Shown: positions 10,680-22,515 of the stretch, piece after piece
How positions within the stretch are numbered: position 1 is the first letter of the stretch
Layout: each line of letters opens with the position of its first letter
Program-made: the position numbers and the translations under genes
Source: Dama dama
Taxonomy: Eukaryota; Chordata; Mammalia; Artiodactyla; Cervidae
DNA: 64,000 nucleotides
Reading direction: 5' to 3'
NCBI RefSeq assembly: GCF_033118175.1
Contig: NC_083691.1
Span: 15,473,001-15,537,000, forward strand
The notes under the pieces: model-generated
Databases searched by the model: none
Seen by the model: only the letters and a program-made list of their open reading frames with translations
What the model was told of the DNA's origin: nothing

Positions 10680-11359
10680 ATATTCCAAAAGAATGGTCAG
10701 CATAAGAACAGTTTGGATTCTGCATATTTTGAAATAATTTTCAAAGATGATTCCATTGCCAGCCTTCCTAGCAGAACTTTCACCGTGGTATGACTTTCCA
10801 AGCCCACTTGGTTTTTCTTGTCTTGTTAGATTCACCCCAGCATTTAATGATGTTCAGGAGGATAAGGCCAGAAAATAGACCCTATCACCCCAATGTGTAC
10901 TTTTTTTTTTTCCATTGAGTTGAGTGGGATCATTTGCACTGAAAATTAACCATGGTTTTTGCTGTTATTGTGTTTTTAATGTTGTGTGAGCAGTAAACAC
11001 AGCCTTTGTCTCATCATTCTTGGGGGATTTGGTGAGAAAGGGAATGGGACTTCTGCCTCAACATCTTCTTGAGCTGTCATCATGGTGCGAAGGTGACGGC
11101 TTCCATCTCGCAGGAAGCCTACTCATCACTACCTGTTTGGAGTGGATGTGGGCACCCTCAGGGCTAGGGGATGCTCAGATGTTCTCCGGTGTCAAAGGTG
11201 GCTTGTGGGCACAGAAACACAGACAGGCTGATTGAAAACCAGCTGGCTCCTGGAGAGGCCCCTTTCATTACTGCTTCTTAACTACCCGGAAAAGGAGAGG
11301 CCCCCAGACCTGTTATTTTATAGCTGGAATGGTTCCTTGGGTCCCCAGCTTCATACCGA
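10680..11359. other. Single-copy-like DNA, nothing assigned
   Basis: Contains a T run near 10901. No gene or known repeat seen. Confidence 0.45.
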
Positions 11360-11730
11360 TTTATTAATTTGCTCCTTTTTTCCAACTATAAACAACTTTG
11401 GAGGCAAGCTCCAGTTTTTCATATTTTAAATAGCATAAGGCATCAGGCTGACATGTCAGCAGTACAAAGGAACACAGCTACAAAGTGGATTAATATGTAT
11501 TATCTTTTTGTATGTCACCATGACATCATTAAGGGCATTCATAACAAAGGCTAATTTGTCTTCACCGATATCTTTAAAAACAATAAGGGTAGGAACTGGA
11601 GCTGATGCAGGTCTTAAATATTTACTCAATTTATTTCTGGCCAAGAATAAGGCTGCAAATAAGGCTCTGATTAAATCCAATAAATCACACATGTAGTAAT
11701 TATTAAAACATGTGTACCACCTCATCAGAA
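11360..11730. other. AT-rich repeat-free block, possible conserved non-coding element
   Basis: No repeat family is recognisable. The block has several TAAT/ATTA homeodomain-type cores, a tgacatca motif near 11521, and an inverted repeat (acacatgt 11687-11694, acatgtgt 11708-11715). An 89-codon minus-strand frame (11456-11725) and a 62-codon plus-strand frame (11508-11696) overlap here. Neither has a known domain. Function is a guess that only cross-species alignment could support. Confidence 0.2.
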
Positions 11731-13090
11731 TTGGTACTTAATATTAAAATATGCAGGTGGCTATTTTGTCTTTTGACTTTTGGCAAGAGAGCTGCTAGTA
11801 TCCCAGTCTAATTCCATGGAAATATTTCTTTGGGCCTTCTTAAAAGGCCAAATAGTAAATCTTAATTCAAAATAGGCATAAAGGTTTGATTTATAGCACA
11901 GAGTCCCCCTGATATGAAGTACACCATTTACAAGAGAAAAAAGTACAAGAGACATGTCGGGGCCAGGAGTTCTGAGCTACAGAAGGGATGCTACCCCAGT
12001 GCCAGGAGGAGGTACCATCTACAGAGAGAACAGACAGAACAGACCCTACTGACTCGCCCCATCGCTTAAACCACTGAACCACTTCCAAGTCATGTTTAGT
12101 CCAGATCAGCAGAGAGAATTTCTTTCCTCAGGTAGTGGAGAAGAAATATCAATTATGCCACTTCTTACTTGGCTCATCTGGTAAAAATAAACACAAAAAT
12201 GATCTCCTTGACTTGGGACTGGACAAACCTAGGATGCAGCTCATAGTCGGAGCTTCCAAGAGCAATGCTATAGTGTGACAGGAAGTGTCCACTAACAGCT
12301 TTATTATTTCCACAATTCGAGCAAAAAAGCATGATTTCCATCTATGAAAGTCACAAGATTGTATTATTCTTTCCAGAGATACAGATATCAATTTATACAG
12401 CAGATGAGACAAAGAGGAAAACAGGAGACCAAGGGGGAAAAGCAGGAAATGGATATCTTCTCATTTCTTCCAAACTTATTGCATGCATTCCAGAAGAGAC
12501 CAAAGTTTAATGGACCAATAAATCGAAATGGATTTGAACGGGACACTGATTAATTTAATATTCTATGCCGTCATAACTTTACTGATGCAAAATGTCTTGG
12601 TACAAGTGTCCTTATAACATGCACCTGCCATTTTAGCTAAGAGAAGTTTAAATTCTGAACATCATTGCATCTTTTTCCAAAGACTGAAGACCATTCAGTT
12701 TCTTGAGTTTCTCGTTCTCGCCTTTGGAAACACAGCAGTTGTCATCCAGGACCAGATATTTTGATAGTAAGGCATAGGGGATTAAAAATAGCATAAAAAT
12801 CTTGCTCTCCCTACTTTTTGTTACAGAATGAGGTAACTTTATTGTTGGAGTTAGTCACAGAGGATGATACATGTGCTTCTCAAAGCACTGGTTAAACCCA
12901 AAAAGTATACTTAATAAAGTAAAAATTATTCAAAATTTTTCTCACCAGAGTTAACCAATGTTAACAACTGTGTACATTCCCTATACACTTTCCTTGATAT
13001 TCTCTGAAGTCAGTATCAGGTTGATGATTTCAATTTCCCAGGTCCAAATTATGTTTTTATGTTTTCTTGAGTGTACAATTTTTTGATGCT
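11731..13090. other. Single-copy-like DNA, nothing assigned
   Basis: Includes a purine-rich interval around 12400-12450. I see no gene or RNA. Some phrases near 12940-13010 faintly resemble old L1 3' ends, but not enough to call. Confidence 0.4.
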
Positions 13091-13216
13091 GTTGTTATTG
13101 TTGTTGTTATCTTTTGACCATGCTTCATGGCATGTGGTATCTCAGCTCTCAGTTGAGGATTGAACCCTTGCATCAGTAGCATGGAGTCTTAACCACTGGA
13201 CCACCAGGCAATTCTC
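13091..13216 (-). mobile_element. CHR-type tRNA-derived SINE
   Basis: Minus-strand copy of the cetartiodactyl CHR/SINE2 family: the diagnostic gattgaaccc and agtcttaaccactggaccac wording at 13158-13205 is the antisense of the tRNA-derived head. It is preceded by a short GTT repeat (13091-13108), which may be the remnant of its tail. Confidence 0.75.
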
Positions 13217-14100
13217 CTCTGCTTTCTTCTTAATAGCAGTACTCAGAGTTTCAATAATCAGCTTCTAGATGAAATTTGTCCTGAATCCACCCGGCCTGTG
13301 CGGATTTCTCTAGATCCTCAGCCTGCCGGATGCTGGGTGTGCAGGCCCCTCTCCTGACGGGTGTGTCTCCCCTGGGAGGCCCCCTGGATGCCTGTCATCA
13401 TCTGACACTTTTCTCCAGGTGGGAGTCAGGCACCAGCCCCCTGTCCACCCACTCTAGATGCATCAGGTTCTCCTGAGAACACTCTGGCTCATCCCTCGCT
13501 GCTCTGTGGTTTCTGCAGCTTGGTAGTTGTACAGGTGAGGCAGGGTGGGGTGTGGAGATGAGCTTCACATCCTGGCTGGTAACCCCAATCTCAACAGGTG
13601 GGGGTCCCGAATCCCCCCACTTCTCTTGAGGAGAAAGGACCAGATACAAGGTAGCAATCTAAACTTACCCAAATTCCTTTAGAAAAATCACATCCCTGAT
13701 CAATTTCAAGAAGTCTAATAAATATGCTAGAGGTGGAGATGAGGGGAAGGGGCAGTTTTGATCACCTGCCTGCAAGCCCTGTAGGGATGTGCTCAGCTTG
13801 TCTGTGTAGGCACTGTGGTCTGGGATCCTCAGCCTGACATTCTCAGCTGGAATTCCAGAAAAATGGGAGATGTTTCATTTACTCTCTTAACATCTCTGGC
13901 TCCTTGATTTGGTTAATCATTCCTCCAGATAATGGATTCTACTGCCTGAAGGAACATCCTTGCAACTGTCATGACGCAGGTAAAGAAGGACTTTAAACCT
14001 AAAGGACTGAAGGGGTTACAGGACAGGATGTGCTGCTCAACAGGTTTCATGTTTTCAGAGCTGCTCACCTAAGCCAAAGCCCTCGTGGTCAATGAATGGT
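13217..14100. other. Single-copy-like DNA, nothing assigned
   Basis: GC-moderate between 13290 and 13640, but CpG are few. The 83-codon frame at 13398-13649 (minus) has no recognisable domain. Confidence 0.45.
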
Positions 14101-14246
14101 TGTGTTGTTCGGTCGCTAAGTTGTGTCCAACTCTTTGTGACCCCATGGACTGTAGCCCACCAGCCTCTTCCGTCCATGGGATTTCCCAGGCAAGAATACT
14201 GGAGTGGGTTGCCATTCCCTCCTCCAGGGGATCTTCCTGGCCCAAA
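14101..14246 (-). mobile_element. Bov-tA SINE, 5'-truncated
   Basis: Antisense Bov-tA tail and centre (gttcggtcgctaagttg through ggggatcttcctgg). It stops before the tRNA-derived head. Confidence 0.9.
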
Positions 14247-14745
14247 TGTATGATTTCCATTCCCAGAGAAATGATGAACAAAAAGCCACTGTCCTGCCCC
14301 TCAACCCCCATGCTCCACCCCTACCCCCCTCCCCAACTCCAGGCCCTCATGGGGATGGAAGCTTCCTGGAAGAGGATGAGCAAAGAGAACATTAGTATTG
14401 CCCACCTAGGAGGAGGGTGAGGGGTCTGGACCAGAAGACACATGGCCATACAGGAAGGTGAGTCGCCCGCAATCATTAACAAAATGCATTGCTTACAGGA
14501 TGCTACCTAGCCTGCAGTCACAGAAGGACCCCTTGATACTTTGATTTCTTTTTGAATATTCTTTTATCCTTTCAATATTTATGTTCTTGTTTTTCATTTA
14601 TTCCTTTTCCCCTTATATTTGAAGAATCAGAAGTTTTTCCTCACAGCTTTAGACTAGGACACTTTCTATAACTAGGGACACCCTAGAACCAGGAAGCTCA
14701 TTGCACTGCACTTGGGTATTTCTGAAATAAAACTACCTAGATTGG
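14247..14745. other. Single-copy-like DNA, nothing assigned
   Basis: I see no gene, known repeat or RNA. Confidence 0.5.
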
Positions 14746-14962
14746 GGCTTCCCCGGTGGCTCAGTGGGTAAAGAATTTGCCTGCAATGCAGGAGACACAG
14801 GAAATGCAGCTTCCATCTCTGGGTCAGGAAGATCCCCTGGAGAAGGAAATGGCAGCCCACTCCAGTATTCTGGCCTGGGAAATCCCATGGACAGAGGAGC
14901 CTGGCAGGCTACAGTCCATGGGGTCACAAAGAGTTGGACATGACTGAGTAACTGAGCACAAT
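14746..14962 (+). mobile_element. Bov-tA SINE
   Basis: Full-length plus-strand copy, from ggggcttccccggtggctca to the BovB-like tail gactgagtaactgagcac. A 12-base stretch (ggaaatgcagct) in the middle departs from the family pattern. Confidence 0.92.
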
Positions 14963-15743
14963 GGAGTCCCTACACTCTCCAAAATATCCGAAGATTATAA
15001 TCCCTTATGGATCTAGGATTGGAACAAAGTTATTATTGGTATCATTCAAGTCCACTTTGGAACTGGAACAGAACTGCAAAAGAACTCAGAGCCTCCGGAT
15101 GTTTTAATGTTTTTGATCAGATAAACCAATCAATTAAAAGGTTTGAAAACCTTCCAGCCATTGGGCTGAGAGGCCCAGGAGCCCAGCCCGGCCAGCAGCT
15201 CCGAGGTGTCCAACCCCAGGCCTCATAAATCCACTGGGCTGCACTTCCTGCTGCCATGCCTTCTGGTCCCTGGATCTTCAGGCTAATGTCTTTTCAACAT
15301 GGGCCTGGCGGAAACCACCTTCTGGGAGAAAGCACAGCTTCTCTGTTCCTTTTCTGCTATGTCTCAGATTATCACCGTGTCTTACACATCCTCACCTTCC
15401 TAAAAATGTTCTTATTACAGTGGAGCCTGGCAGACACGGATTTTCATTTGCATGTATGTGATATCACACTGAAAAATTCACAGCTCCTCAGAAGTGGGGT
15501 TTAATGATATGCACTGTTGGCTTCTTTCCAGGACGGGGCTTAGTAACTCATGCCAAAGAGTGGTAAGATGGAGACAGAATGACAGCTTTTTTCTTTACAT
15601 CTGAGCATGGGAACCGTCATTTTTAATGAAAAGAATTCTGTTTGCAGCTTAGTGACCTCTGTTCATTTCACAAAATCATTGCTGCAAACATCCCAAGGAC
15701 CTGTGCCCTTTCAGTTTATTTTGGTCAGTGGAAATTTGGTGAC
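14963..15743. other. Single-copy-like DNA, nothing assigned
   Basis: I see no gene or known repeat. The frames at 15007-15228 and 15256-15504 have no recognisable domain. Confidence 0.45.
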
Positions 15744-16291
15744 AGATAAAGACGCTTACTCCTTGAAAGGAAAGTTATGACCAACCTAGACAGCATATTA
15801 AAAAGCAGAGACAATACTTTGCCAACAAAGGTCCGTCTAGTCAAGGCTATGGTTTTTCCAGTAATCATGTATGGATGTGAGAGTTGGACTATAAAGAAAG
15901 CTGAGCACCGAAGAATTGATGCTTTTGAACTGTGGTGTTGAAGAAGACTCTTGAGAGTCCCTTGGACTGCAAGGAGATCCAACCAGTCCATCCTAAAGGA
16001 TATCAGTCCTGGGTGTTCATTGGAAGGACTGATGTTGAAGCTTAAACTCCAATAGTTTGGCCACCTGATGCAAAGAACTGACTCATTTGAAAAGACCCTG
16101 ATCCTGGGAAAGATTGAGGGCAGGAGGAGGAGGGGACGACAGAGAATGAGATGTTTGGATGGCATCACCGACTCAATGGACATGAGTTTGGGTGAACTCC
16201 GGGAGTTGGTGATGGACAGGGGGAGGTCTGGTGTGCTGCAGTCCATGAGGTCGCAAAGAGTCGGACATGACTGAGCAACTGAACTGAACTA
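15744..16291 (+). mobile_element. BovB LINE, 3' end
   Basis: Sense-oriented 3' end, beginning in the C-terminal reverse transcriptase region (acgcttactccttgaaagg) and ending in the typical actgaactgaact terminus. Stops break the frame, for instance tga in gtggtgttgaagaag near 15935. It is a 5'-truncated copy of about 550 bases. Confidence 0.93.
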
Positions 16292-17387
16292 AAGCTTCTG
16301 TGATGGATGTCAGAGGAGCGATGCTGTTTCAGGGATCCCAACTGACTGGAACACGGGGCTTCCTCCAGGGCATCAGTAGGGAATTTTCATCTCTGGTGAT
16401 CGTTTCGGAGAAGACCTGTGTTTGGTAAATTCTGTCTGATTAACTATTATTATTATTATTAGGGCCAATAGTGGGATGTTTCACAAACAAACTTGAGATG
16501 CGCTGCTGGAGAAAGGATTTTCCAAATCATTTTGGAGAAAACCCAGAGTGATGTTCTGCGTGCTGACACAGGATTGGCCCACAAGCTAACACCAGTTTCA
16601 TAATGAACACGCCATGTGCTCCTGTATAAGCACAAAATAGGGTTATTAACAGCACACTAATAAATTCAGGAAGCCCTCACCTCCCTGGCCGGCTCTGTGG
16701 ATGAGTCCCTAGACCCCGTTCGCAGAACCCCAGGCTCAGAGGCAACTCTGTTAAAAGCTACTGTGGACTTTGGACTTCGCATTTTCTGATATCTGATGCC
16801 AGCTGTCTGGCTCGGTTTCATCAGAGTGAATTGTCTATCCAACTGCTACCAGATGGCAGGCAACGCCTCGGCCGTCTGGGATAACCGCATCCGTGGGCAG
16901 AGCCTCAGATGCCGAGTGATGCTGAGTCTTCCTGATGCCGCGGCCAGCCCTGCCCCTGCTCCATACCCGCCCACCTCAGCCCACGCCCCACGATGACCTC
17001 TTTGCACTGCTGGTTCCCTTTACCCCAAGCAAGATGTGGACACACCCACTTTCCTCTTAGCAAATCAGACTTCAGATCCGGTTTTGAGGAATGTCATCTT
17101 GAGCAGTACAATGGTCCATGGGGAGATTACCCAGAGTGGCCAGGCTCCTTCAAGACAGAACGGGCTGCTCCGCTTTGCCATTGTGGTGGGCTGGTTGATT
17201 TGCAGCCTGGGGTTGGGTGCTGGTTAAGGTTAGTTAGACAGTAGGTAGCAGCAAATAGGATATATTGAGTGCCTTTCCTAGGAATGAGTCCTATTACCTA
17301 TTTAGCTGAGCATCTCTTTGAGTGATCTGGGTAGAAAAGACAAGAATAGGTGATATCAAATTAAGTAGGGGCTCTTAATTGTGTAAT
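16292..17387. other. Single-copy-like DNA with a short ATT repeat
   Basis: Contains an (ATT)n run at 16445-16461. A mildly GC-rich part (16840-17000) has some CpG but does not reach island density over 200 bases. The 66-codon frame at 16796-16996 has no recognisable domain. Confidence 0.45.
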
Positions 17388-17536
17388 GTTGTCCTGTCCA
17401 ATACAGAAGTCACTGGCTTTATGTATGATTGTTTAAACTTAAATCAAATTAGGTTAAAATTGTATTCCTCCATGATACCAGCATTTCAAGTGGTCAGCAG
17501 TCACACGTTCAACAGCCACATCAGAGTGTATTTAAA
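17388..17536 (+). mobile_element. Fossil DNA transposon fragment (MER-type)
   Basis: The words gtcctgtccaatacag, catttcaagtggtcagc and cacgttcaacagccac match the end of a non-autonomous mammalian DNA transposon whose consensus reads ctgtccaata and catttcaagtgctcaatagcc. I do not give a family name because I am not certain of it. Confidence 0.5.
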
Positions 17537-18493
17537 CAGAACACCCCAGAAGTCATGCCAGAAATTCATATAAGAAAGTTCTTATCTAGAGAATAGCAAT
17601 GATTTTATTATTATTATGCATGCTTTAATCTAACCCCAATAATAAACTGTTTAGCTGATAAAAATAAGGGCTATTTATAATTTGTTTTCTAAACATCTTA
17701 ACACAGTGCCTAAAACCTAGTTGGCATAAAAATTATTATGTATATATTTATATTTGTAATATGTAAGAACAGCCAATTTTATTTAGCACTTTACTGTTGG
17801 CTATTGTGTCAAAGAGGCCACTCCCAAGCTACCATTTCACATTCCTCACAGATAACATCTGCTTTGCCCCAATTGCTGCTGCCCCCAAAAGTCATATTTC
17901 AAAGACCAAAGGTCTGGCTAGACTGGTTGGGGAGGCAGGACCCCAAGACTCACCTGTGTCCAAGGTCTAACTTAAAAAGTAAAATAGGAAGAGCAATCCT
18001 TAGGAACATGATGTAAAGAAAAGAGCAACATTATCTGTTGCTGGGTGGGTATAGCAGCCCAAGGGTCACACGAAGTCAAAACTTGAAAGGAATGGTTTCC
18101 ATGTGCTCATTTAATTACGGCGGAAAAGGAATGATGAGTGAGTAAGGGTGAGCCTGGTAGAAATAGGATGAAAGAGCACATGTGCAGAAAGAAATTGATA
18201 TGGCATAAAAGAAGGCCCTGTTGCCCCCTAATTCAGGCTCAGTTCCAAGTTGCCCAAGGCTTGGGTGCTGTGGCTACATCCCTCCACATCTGTGCCATTG
18301 TCTCGACCTCCCTGGACTACCTTGACTACGTCTTTATAACCTGCAGCCGTGGAGTCCTAACCAGAGCACATCTGGTGGTATCGGGTGGCACAAATCCTAG
18401 GCGCAAGACAACAGCTGCCCACTTTGGCTCCAGCCAGCTGCTTTTGTCACTGAGTCAAATACCTGAACGATAAAACAGAAGCTACTAGAAAAT
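17537..18493. other. Single-copy-like DNA, nothing assigned
   Basis: AT-rich from 17580 to 17780. I see no gene or known repeat. The 111-codon frame at 18138-18473 has no recognisable domain. Confidence 0.45.
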
Positions 18494-18711
18494 GGGGACT
18501 TCCCTGTTGGCTCAGTGGTAAAGAATCCTTCTACCAATGCAGGAGACACGAGTTCAAGACCTGGGTCGGGAAGATCCCTTGGAGAAGGAGATGGTAACCT
18601 ACCCCAGTATTCTTGCCTGGGCACTCCCATGAATAGAGGAGTCTGTCAGGCTATAGTCCATGGAGTCACAAAAGATTCGAAGATGTCTGAGTGACTAAAC
18701 AACAACAACTG
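18494..18711 (+). mobile_element. Bov-tA SINE
   Basis: Full-length plus-strand monomer from ggggacttccctgttggctc to the aaacaacaacaac tail. A 7-base repeat (aaatggg) occurs on either side, too short to be sure of as a target duplication. Confidence 0.92.
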
Positions 18712-19185
18712 GCAAATGGGTGGATGCTGTATAGTTTGTAAAGACTTTGGTCCTGAATCACTATTGAAAACTCCATATACTTTGTTTGGTCTGAAATATA
18801 TGTGAAACGAGGAAGTTAGTCCTGTCCCTCTAGCTCAGGACAAAGACTGGAAATCAGCTGGGCTAGGCCAACAGATAGCCCAAAATATACAAAGGTGAAA
18901 ATTAAAGTTTATCTCTCATCCATGTAGTTGTCCAATGTGGATGTTCCTAGTTGAGGTGGGTCTTTTCCTTGAGGGGACTCAGAGACCTAAGCTTCTTTCA
19001 TGTTAAGGATGTCAGTGTCACCTATATCTAGGTGGTGAAGAAGGAAAGAAGCCTGAAAGAGGCTCAAGAGCTTCCAGAAACTTTGGCCACTTCCAGTGGT
19101 CCCTTGTATGTGAATTCAGTCCCACTGGGGGACACTTACCAAATGGGAAAGTTGCAAGTCAGGCTGGGAAAAGTAGATCCTAGAT
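18712..19185. other. Single-copy-like DNA, nothing assigned
   Basis: I see no gene, known repeat or RNA. Confidence 0.5.
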
Positions 19186-19526
19186 GTTGGTCAGTTGATA
19201 AGTCATGTCCAACTCTTTGCAACCCCATGGATTGCTGCAAGACAGGATTCCCTGTCCTTCACTCTCGCCTGGAGTTTTCTCAAATTTATGTCCACTGAGT
19301 TGGTGATGCTATCTAACCATCTCATCCTCTGTTGCACCCTTCTCTTTTTGCCTTCAATCTTTCCCAGCATCGGGGTCTTTTCCACTGAGTCAGCTCTTTG
19401 CATCAGGTGGCCAAAGTATTGGAGTTTCAGTTTTAGCATCAGTCCTTCCAATGAATATTCAAGGTTGATTTCCTTTAGGACTGACTGGTTGGATCTCCTT
19501 ACAGTCCAAGGGACTCTCAAGAGACC
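19186..19526 (-). mobile_element. BovB LINE, 3' end fragment
   Basis: Antisense BovB 3' terminal region, ending abruptly after gtccaagggactctcaagag. It is strongly 5'-truncated. The flanks cctagatgttgg and cctagttggg may be a decayed target duplication. Confidence 0.9.
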
Positions 19527-19964
19527 CTAGTTGGGCAACTATTATGAAAAGGGATGACTAGTACAGGTCATCTACTGGCCAGGTGCACTGTGGTACCTCT
19601 TCCATTGTTCTCTCTCTTGAACCCAGTCTTGGTATCCATTCTGCTTTTCAGTTCTCCCCATTCATCAAGCAAAATAAGTCCCAGTGAAGCAAGAAGAAAG
19701 GAGGCCTTTCACAAGAAAGAGGAGCAACCCACCACATGGATTTCCAGTGCAAGACAGACTTGAAACCCCTTTACCTTCCACACCACAAATTCCATCTTTA
19801 GGAACACACCACATTTCCCCAGGACTGAAATACATCTCAGACAGCACCCTTTTACTGTGATGGGTGGGAAAAGTGAAAGCTTAAACTCCTCGCTAAGATC
19901 TGGAGACACCACTAGCTTTTACCACCTACAAAGGATTTCCATCCATATTGACATATTAGATCCT
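19527..19964. other. Single-copy-like DNA, nothing assigned
   Basis: I see no gene, known repeat or RNA. Confidence 0.5.
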
Positions 19965-20118
19965 CACAGACATCAAGAAATAGGTATGATCATCACCATT
20001 TAATAAAAATCTAAATGACATCTCAAAGATGATTGCTGGATTTTACATCTCTGGGGGAAATGGGAATTCAGATCTTGGTCTTTCTACTCTAAATTGTGTG
20101 CTCTTTCTACTAACCATA
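19965..20118 (-). mobile_element. MIR SINE
   Basis: Antisense MIR pattern: an atcaccattta segment for the usual cccattttaca, then ggaattcagatcttggtctt and gtgctctttctactaac for the family's gggattcgaacccaggtctg and gtgctctttccactac. Diverged, with small gaps. Confidence 0.6.
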
Positions 20119-20293
20119 AACATCTTACTTTGGCCACAAGTCATTCATGTTTTCCAAAAAGCTGCACAGAGCAGGGCAGCAGAAATCTGGATGTGAAGGT
20201 GCCCAGTGGGCAGGATGGTAAGACAACTGGTTTCCAGGGCCCCGTCTCATCTGAAGTCTGTTGACTGGAGGAAGACTCCTAATGCAAAGATCA

Positions 20294-20518
20294 TGTGTGT
20301 GTCTTTAGTTGTTTTAGTCATGTCCAACTGTTTGTGACCCTTTGGACTGTAGCCCACTAGGCTCCTCTAGCCTTGTGATTTTCCAGGCAAGAATACTGGA
20401 GTAAGTCGCCATTTCCTCCTCTAGGGGATCTTCACAACCCAGGGATTGAACACACATCTCCTGTGTCTCCTGCACTGCAGCTAGATTCTTTACCCACTGA
20501 GCCGTAACGGCTCCCCTG
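20294..20518 (-). mobile_element. Bov-tA SINE with target-site duplication
   Basis: Minus-strand copy, with a 10-base direct repeat with one mismatch on both sides (gcaaagatca 20284-20293; gcaaaggtca 20519-20528). Confidence 0.9.
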
Positions 20519-20528
20519 GCAAAGGTCA

Positions 20529-21974
20529 AACCTCAGGGTGGTTGGGAAGCTCCTGAAAGTTGCCCGTGGGGAAGTTTCACCAGCTGATAATAATCACAGA
20601 TCCTATCTTTGAGATTCTGCTTGTTTGTTGTTTCAGCCTAGTGGATGCATTATTATCGATTATTCTGAATGAATCAGACATTGGATTAAGAGGATTTTTG
20701 GAGCCCTTGTTTGTGGGTTTCATAAAAAGAGCACTTTTCATTGCTTTCTCCCTTCAAAGCACTTGCAACTTGTTTGGAACTGGAATAACAATGCATAACC
20801 CCTGGAGAATAAGAAAGGAATTCCTCCATTTCACAAACATGAACTCTACACTGCCTATGTTCTCAATGCTACGATTTTGCTAGAAACAGAGAAAAGAATC
20901 CCTTCGGGTCCTTCCCTTTGGAGACCAACATTTCATATTATCATTGTCTATACATTATTCAAATTTTCAAAATTCCTGAATTATTACAATTTGGAAGTAG
21001 CCAAAGTCTGAAAGTCTGAGGATTTGTGGCATGCAACCATCTTACTTCAAAGCTGGATAAACACCAACCCAAACAGCATCCTTGTTATTCAAGTGAAAAA
21101 GGTGCTGCTGCCTCCCACAGGTTAGGATGAGCTGGCTGGTCCTACTGATTCTGTGGGTCTGGGGTCTTCTCCTGCATCTTGACCTTTCCCCTTCTCCCTG
21201 GCTAGTTCTTGAACATGTTCTTCCCGGCTTCTTTGATTCTGTCCACTTCTGGTTCCTACACTGACTTTTGGTTACTCCATCTTGGGCTTGGTTTTCTCCT
21301 CTGCCAAAACATTCCATTCTGAAATATATTCTGTAGTCACACTTTTGCTTTTCCTCTTTCTCCAAACACACTCGTCCTGGGTGGTTGTCGTGTACTCAGC
21401 TGACTTCAGTTACCGTGCGTGAGCCAACAGCCCCCTATTCCATCTCTCCTAAGACTTTGGGTCCTATATTGACTCTGTGACTAGGCAGGCCCACACTGAA
21501 AGTGTCCCAAAGACACTTCAAATCCAATAGATTCCAAACAGAAAGTTGTCTTTCCTCCTCACAACACCCAGTCCTCTTTCTGTGCTTCCATCTCAGAGGA
21601 GAGATACAAGACAAACTGTGGTCCTTACCAAGTCAAAGAAACACCAGACACAGTGTGGTCCTTACCCAGTGTGACTCACTGCACTCCACTCCCTGGAATG
21701 TGCAGACCCTTGACAGAATGGGGAGGCTGGGCTTGAGGCTCTCTTCTGCAGATTCCCAGGTTTTCACAAGTCATCGTGGCCAGATTGCTTTCTCTTTAAT
21801 CATTTTTATGTTGGGAGACAAACTGGTCTTAAAAAGATTTTAAAAGTTTTACAAGTCAGTCTGTGTGGTTTTCAATCTCATACTCTATTTTGAAAATATG
21901 AGTGTGAAAACTTATAACAATTATCAAACAAGAAAATATAAGCTCAACCCTGATCGCTTATATACATGAAAACA
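20529..21974. other. Single-copy-like DNA, nothing assigned
   Basis: The frames at 20560-20883 (107 codons, plus), 21042-21371 (109, minus) and 21502-21843 (113, plus) have no recognisable domain. I see no known repeat. Confidence 0.45.
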
Positions 21975-22515
21975 TCCTATCTAGATGAATGGATAAAGAA
22001 GTTGTGGTGTGTATACGCAATGGAATACTACTCAGCCATATAAAAGAACACATGTGACTCAGTTCTAAAGAGGTGAATGGATCTAGAGCCTATTATACAG
22101 AGTGAAGTAAGTCAGGAAGAGATAAACAAATGTCATCTATTAACACATATATGTGGAATCTAGAAAGATGGTACTGAGGAACCTATTTGCAGGGCAGCAG
22201 TGGAGACACAGACATAGAGAACAGACTTCTGGATGTGGGGAGTAGGAAGGAGAGGCTGGGACTAATGGAAAAGTAGCGTGGAAACACTTGCCCTACCATA
22301 TGTAAAATAGAGACCCAGTGGGAATTTGATGTATGACTCAGCACTCAAACTGGGGCTCTGTAACAACCTAGAAGGGTGGGAAAGGGGGAGAGGTAAGAGG
22401 CTGGTTCAAGAGGGAGGGGACATACGTACACCTATGGCTAATTCATGTTGATGTATGGCAGAAATCAAACCAATATTGTACAGCAATTATCTTTCAATTA
22501 AAAAAAAATTTAAAA
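21975..22515 (+). mobile_element. Ruminant L1 LINE, 3' end
   Basis: Starts in the C-terminal ORF2 region (agatgaatggataaagaag, ggaatactactcagccat), passes through the G-rich ruminant L1 3' UTR, and ends ctatggctaattcatgttga ... caattaaaaaaaaat. It is a 5'-truncated copy whose short ORF2 remnant contains stops. Confidence 0.88.

Noticed and set aside
15725..16246. 173-codon minus frame
   Set aside because: Antisense reading of the sense BovB copy at 15744-16291.
20560..20883. 107-codon plus frame with hydrophobic stretches
   Set aside because: No recognisable domain, no upstream promoter feature, and it lies in ordinary AT-rich DNA.
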